From: Hyphochytrium catenoides
Lineage: Eukaryota; Sar; Hyphochytriomycetes; Hyphochytriales; Hyphochytriaceae
DNA: 23,243 bases
NCBI GenBank assembly: GCA_900088475.1
Contig: FLMG01003912.1
Span: 12,711 to 35,953, forward strand
Reading direction: 5' to 3'
Part shown: positions 20,031 to 23,243 of the stretch, piece after piece
How positions within the stretch are numbered: position 1 is the stretch's first letter
Layout: each line of letters opens with the position of its first letter
Position numbers and translations under genes: made by a program
Notes under the pieces: model-generated
Database searches by the model: none
What the model was told of the DNA's origin: nothing
The model's input: only the letters and a program-made list of their open reading frames with translations

Positions 20031-20246
20031 AGAAGAAGAGAAAAAAGGGAAAAAGCAGCAGCAGCAGAAAGAGGAAGAAGAAGAGGAAAAAGAAGAGGAG
20101 GGACGAGAAGACAGAAGAGAGAAGAGGATGAGGAAAAAGAAGAGCAGAAGAAGAAGAGTCCAAGAAGAAAAAAGAAGAGAACGAAGATGAATGAAGGAGG
20201 AGAAAAAGAACATGTCAGGAAAGAGGAAACAGAGGCTAGAGAAGAT
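20031..20246. repeat. Purine-rich (GAA/GAG)n tract downstream of phosphoglycerate kinase
   Basis: About 215 bases of nearly pure G and A made of GAAGAA, GAGGAA and poly-A words; 19951-19995 is a smaller piece of the same kind. It is pyrimidine on the sense strand of the kinase gene, which ends at 20384. Confidence 0.75.
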
Positions 20247-20383
20247 GCGTAGTGGCCAAGGCATTAACGGTGAAAAGCCGCAAGAAATCCAAGTTTGTCC
20301 CGGACCCTATGCTGATTGAGACCGAAAGAACTTGGTACGTACATGGTAAGATCTGGGGAAAGGCTTTATCCATTCCTTTCTTA

Positions 20384-21982
20384 CTATCCCTCTTCATTCT
20401 TCGAAGCCCTTCTAGGTCTCTCTGAGGATAAATATGCAACTCCGGGCAACGGCGTGCCCTTGAGAAGCTCCAAGCTTGCTCCTCCGCCGGTGCTCACATG
20501 GCTGACTCTCTCTTCAGCGTTAAACTTCCTGCAGAGTGTGGTGGTGTTGCCTCCTCCTACGATACTCGTAGCACCTTTCTCTGTCGCCTCGACAACAGCG
20601 TCAAGCAACGCTTTAGAGCCATTGGCAAACTTGTCAAACTCAAACACGCCAGCGGGCCCATTCCACAGAATTGTCTTGGCGCTCAGGATGGACTTTCTAC
20701 ATAGTCCCTCGGTTTGGGGACCAATATCAAGCCCCATTCAGCCAGAAGGGATGCCTTCCTTCTCAGTAGCGTATCCAACGTTAGCCTTAGGGCTGAAAGC
20801 GTCCGCAGTCACAAAGTCAACGGGAAGGACGATCTTCACGCTTCTCTCGTTAGCCTTCTTCATGATATCGTGGATGAGCTTGGCCCCCTCCTCGTCGTAA
20901 AGAGACTCGCCAATCTCCATGTTCTCTAGAACCTTCTTGAACGTGTACGTCATCCCCCCGCCGACGATGAGCATCTCATCAACCCTCTCAAGAACGCTGA
21001 GGATCAATGACATTTTGTCTCTCATTTTGGCGCCGCCTAGAATGGCAAGAAATGGTCTGATCGGGCTGTCAAGAGCCCTCGCAAAGTAGCTCAGCTCCGT
21101 GTCCATCAGCAGACCCGCTGCCTTTACTGGCAAGCTCACTCCTAGGATAGAGCTGTGCGCGCGATGAACCGCACCGAAAGCGTCATTTATGAAGACGTCT
21201 CCCAGCTAATAATATAATAGAGGATACGGTGGGGCGTAAGAGCCTCTTTCCTTATGATATATTTTTTGCACAGGCCACTGGTGATAATCTTAACCTTGGA
21301 AAGACCCTGCCTGAAGTCTTCGACCTTTGTCTTCTCGACTGTGACCTTGGTCCCGGTGGGTGCATCAACAACCGCGCCTAACACAAAGACGGGCTTAGGA
21401 ATCTCTGCACTCTCAAATGGGAAAGGAGAGACAGTGCAGACGAGGGGAAAAGCAAGGCTGGAGGAGGACGAGAGAAAGACTTCTCCTGACTCGACCTTCT
21501 TCCTCAGGGTGGAAGCGAAGATTTTCAAGCAGAATGATCGAGCCTGGAGTCGGGTTAGCACATGCGGCTTCCACCTGAGGAGGCAATCAAGGGGAAAGGT
21601 GGGAGGTAGCAGTAGCATGCAGGTCTTGATGAATATCCAAGAATGTAGGTTCAGCAGTAACAGTGGTCTGTCGTCCTACCTCAGGCCCTACACAGTCGTG
21701 CAGAAAGCGCACTTCACGATGCAGTTCCTTCTCCAAGGTTGGTAGACAACGCCTCAGCGAGTACTTCTCTAGGCGTTGGCCACGGGGCCGACCAAGATGT
21801 GACATGAGGACCACGCACTTGGCACCACGGTCCAAGGCGTACTGGATGGTAGGCACTGCGGCATCAATCCTCTTCGTATTCGTGACTCTTCCACTCTGGT
21901 CTAAGGGAACATTAAAGTCTACACGGATCAGGACTCGCTTTCCGTTGAGCTCTACATCCTTGATGCTTACTATCTTGGACAT
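20384..21982 (-). CDS. Phosphoglycerate kinase with in-frame TGA, four exons
   Basis: Exons 21982-21680, 21574-21496, 21377-21295 and 21205-20384 give 428 codons before TAG, close to the usual 415. Joins follow the family: [25 protein letters not shown]. Introns are 105, 118 and 89 bases; the second acceptor could also be at 21410, adding 11 residues. The enzyme moves phosphate from 1,3-bisphosphoglycerate to ADP in glycolysis, in the cytosol as no targeting peptide is seen. Substrate residues are present: [39 protein letters not shown]. So are [14 protein letters not shown] and STGGGASLE. Two faults: codon 311 is TGA (20740-20738) where eukaryotic enzymes have Trp (G-W-M-G-L-D), and residue 375 is Asn (GGGNT) where the family has Asp binding Mg-nucleotide. 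Both are G-to-A on the sense strand. A 13-residue tail follows LPGVAYLSS. It may be a pseudogene or need recoding or editing. Confidence 0.88.
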
Positions 21983-22106
21983 GCTAGCTTAGCCGCTGGT
22001 TGTTTGCAACCTTGAGGTTTCTCCTCTCCCCTTCCTAACAAGGAGATAGCAAAGACTTTTATTGCAGGGATGATCAGCACCACCACCACCTCATATGATG
22101 TCTCTT

Positions 22107-22118
22107 TATTATATAATA
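22107..22118 (-). promoter_or_regulatory. Candidate TATA-like element of phosphoglycerate kinase
   Basis: TATTATATAATA is a perfect 12-bp palindrome about 125 bases before the kinase ATG. Placement is suitable for a core promoter, but AT palindromes are common nearby. Confidence 0.25.
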
Positions 22119-22150
22119 GGATGGGGCAAAGGACACGACGACGATGAATA

Positions 22151-22399
22151 ATGAAGGTCTTGCTTTGTGAGAGCACGAGCAAGAAAGAAAGAGAATGCCT
22201 AAGAGTAGAAGGAAGAAAGAGAGAGATTAGAAGTGCGTTAACATTAGGAGGAGCTCAGCGACGAGCTCGCAGCAGCCACCGAGCGACCACCACGTGGACG
22301 GAGGAGGACCGGAAGGGACAGAAGAAGAGTCTGTGGTGGTCTGTGTCGTTACAATACAGTTTTATGAAGGTTTATACGAACATCATTTTTTACTTTTAA
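22151..22399 (+). CDS. Possible small ORF divergent from phosphoglycerate kinase
   Basis: A frame of 82 codons starts at a true ATG (MKVLLCESTSKKEREC) and ends in TAA. It is rich in Arg, Lys and Glu and has no recognisable domain. It would share a promoter region with the kinase gene. The evidence is only an open frame, so it may well be chance. Confidence 0.15.
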   Translation: MKVLLCESTSKKERECLRVEGRKREIRSALTLGGAQRRARSSHRATTTWTEEDRKGQKKSLWWSVSLQYSFMKVYTNIIFYF

Positions 22400-23243
22400 A
22401 AATGATTTATTTTCTTTAGCTATGAAAAACTACTACTGTCACTATTAACAGACTAATTGTAGAAGAAGAAGGAAGTGAAGAAGAAGAAGAGGCAGAAGAA
22501 GAGAAGAAAAGCTAAGAAGCCATAGGCTCTTCCATCATCTCAGCTCGACCTGCTCCCTGCTCATCATCAGTAAAGGAAGAATCATAGTTTACTATAAAAT
22601 GAAAACGATTGATATTGCTAACAATTTTCTAATCTAATTTTATAAAACGTGAAGAGGCTTTTGACTTATTTCTTACATAAAACTATGTAATAGAAGAAGA
22701 AGGAGGAGAAGTAATAGAAGAAGAAGAAGAAGAAGCGAAAGAAGAGAAGGAAAGAGGAAGTGGAAGAAGAAGAAGATGAAGGAGAGAGAAGAGCCACTAA
22801 TAGATGAAAGAGTATGTTCACAAGCAACAACGAATCAAGAAGATTATACTCTTTGCCACCATCACAGAAATAGCAAGAGGAAGCTCTTCCGATAACGATG
22901 ATGGGAGAGGAGAACGTGATGAAGAAGAGTCCAGGTCACTGTAGCTTTCCCGTCGTCTTCAATTTCTTCTTCAATTCTTTCTTCTTCCTTGTTCTTCTCC
23001 TCCTTTTTCTTCTTCTTTTTCTTTCTCCTCCTTGTTCTGTTCGTCCCCTCCTTCCTCTCCTCCTCCTTCTTCCTGTTCTTCTTTTACTTCTTCTTATAAA
23101 CTTTTTATAGAGATAAAAAGAGGATTATTACCATTAAAAGAATTACTCCGTATATAAAAATAAGGAAATTATAAAACAAAGAATTGTGAATTGAAGCCTG
23201 CAAAACGTTACATGGCCTCTTTAGCCGTTAGCGGTATATATAC
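22400..23243. other. AT-rich and purine/pyrimidine sequence, no gene
   Basis: GAAGAA purine runs lie at about 22458-22515 and 22685-22790, and a TTCTTC pyrimidine run at about 22955-23095. AT-rich stretches at 22590-22690 and 23090-23190 hold several TTATAAA words. A 9-bp inverted repeat ATCATTTTT/AAAAATGAT with a 7-base loop spans 22382-22406. Frames here are low complexity (Phe/Leu/Ser). Confidence 0.6.

Noticed and set aside
1-23243. tRNA, rRNA or CRISPR array
   Set aside because: No cloverleaf with a GTTCRA loop, no rRNA core words, and no regular repeat-spacer pattern; the only regular array is the 88-bp satellite, which has no unique spacers.

Overview
The window is nuclear DNA of a eukaryote, most likely a single-celled protist or alga. 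The genes are spliced (GT-AG introns of about 70 to 540 bases), proteins carry eukaryotic domain sets (7TM-RGS, TPR-DUF4470, cytosolic-type phosphoglycerate kinase), and there are no operons. The most striking property is the mass of (CT)n/(GA)n microsatellites in introns, flanks and coding exons, where they give Arg-Glu or Ser-Leu runs. Such runs remind me of chromerid algae such as Chromera, but that is only an impression; no gene here fixes the species.

Layout. 1-1930 (+): 3' part of a seven-transmembrane receptor-like protein with a C-terminal RGS domain. 1931-3736: 1.8 kb of almost pure purine, then pyrimidine, sequence between convergent genes. 3737-8420 (-): a giant TPR-DUF4470 protein with a 268-base 5' intron. 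8464-9660: compound microsatellite with a 3-N gap, then a possible minus-strand membrane-protein frame. 9667-9936: tandem satellite of 88-bp units. 10312-11217 (+): secreted heme-thiolate peroxidase (chloroperoxidase/peroxygenase family). 11218-14095: 2.9 kb with no convincing gene. 14190-15488 (-): three-exon multi-pass membrane protein of unknown function. 15543-16137: pyrimidine tract. 16229-16293: a second, degenerate copy of the satellite. 17218-17545 (+): possible tiny two-exon gene. 17931-18626 (-): GNAT acetyltransferase. 19133-19437: AT-rich block between 8-bp direct repeats. 20384-21982 (-): four-exon phosphoglycerate kinase with an in-frame TGA at a conserved Trp. 22100-23243: AT-rich and purine/pyrimidine sequence without a convincing gene.

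The genes do not form a pathway; they are ordinary neighbours. The main points for a second look are: (a) the phosphoglycerate kinase, whose internal TGA and Asp-to-Asn change in the nucleotide site are both G-to-A on the sense strand, leaving pseudogene, Trp-coding UGA and A-to-G editing all open; (b) stop usage dominated by TAG; (c) a consistent polarity in which the microsatellites are pyrimidine on the sense strand in introns and purine on the sense strand in exons and flanks; (d) the 44/88-bp satellite with a remote copy.
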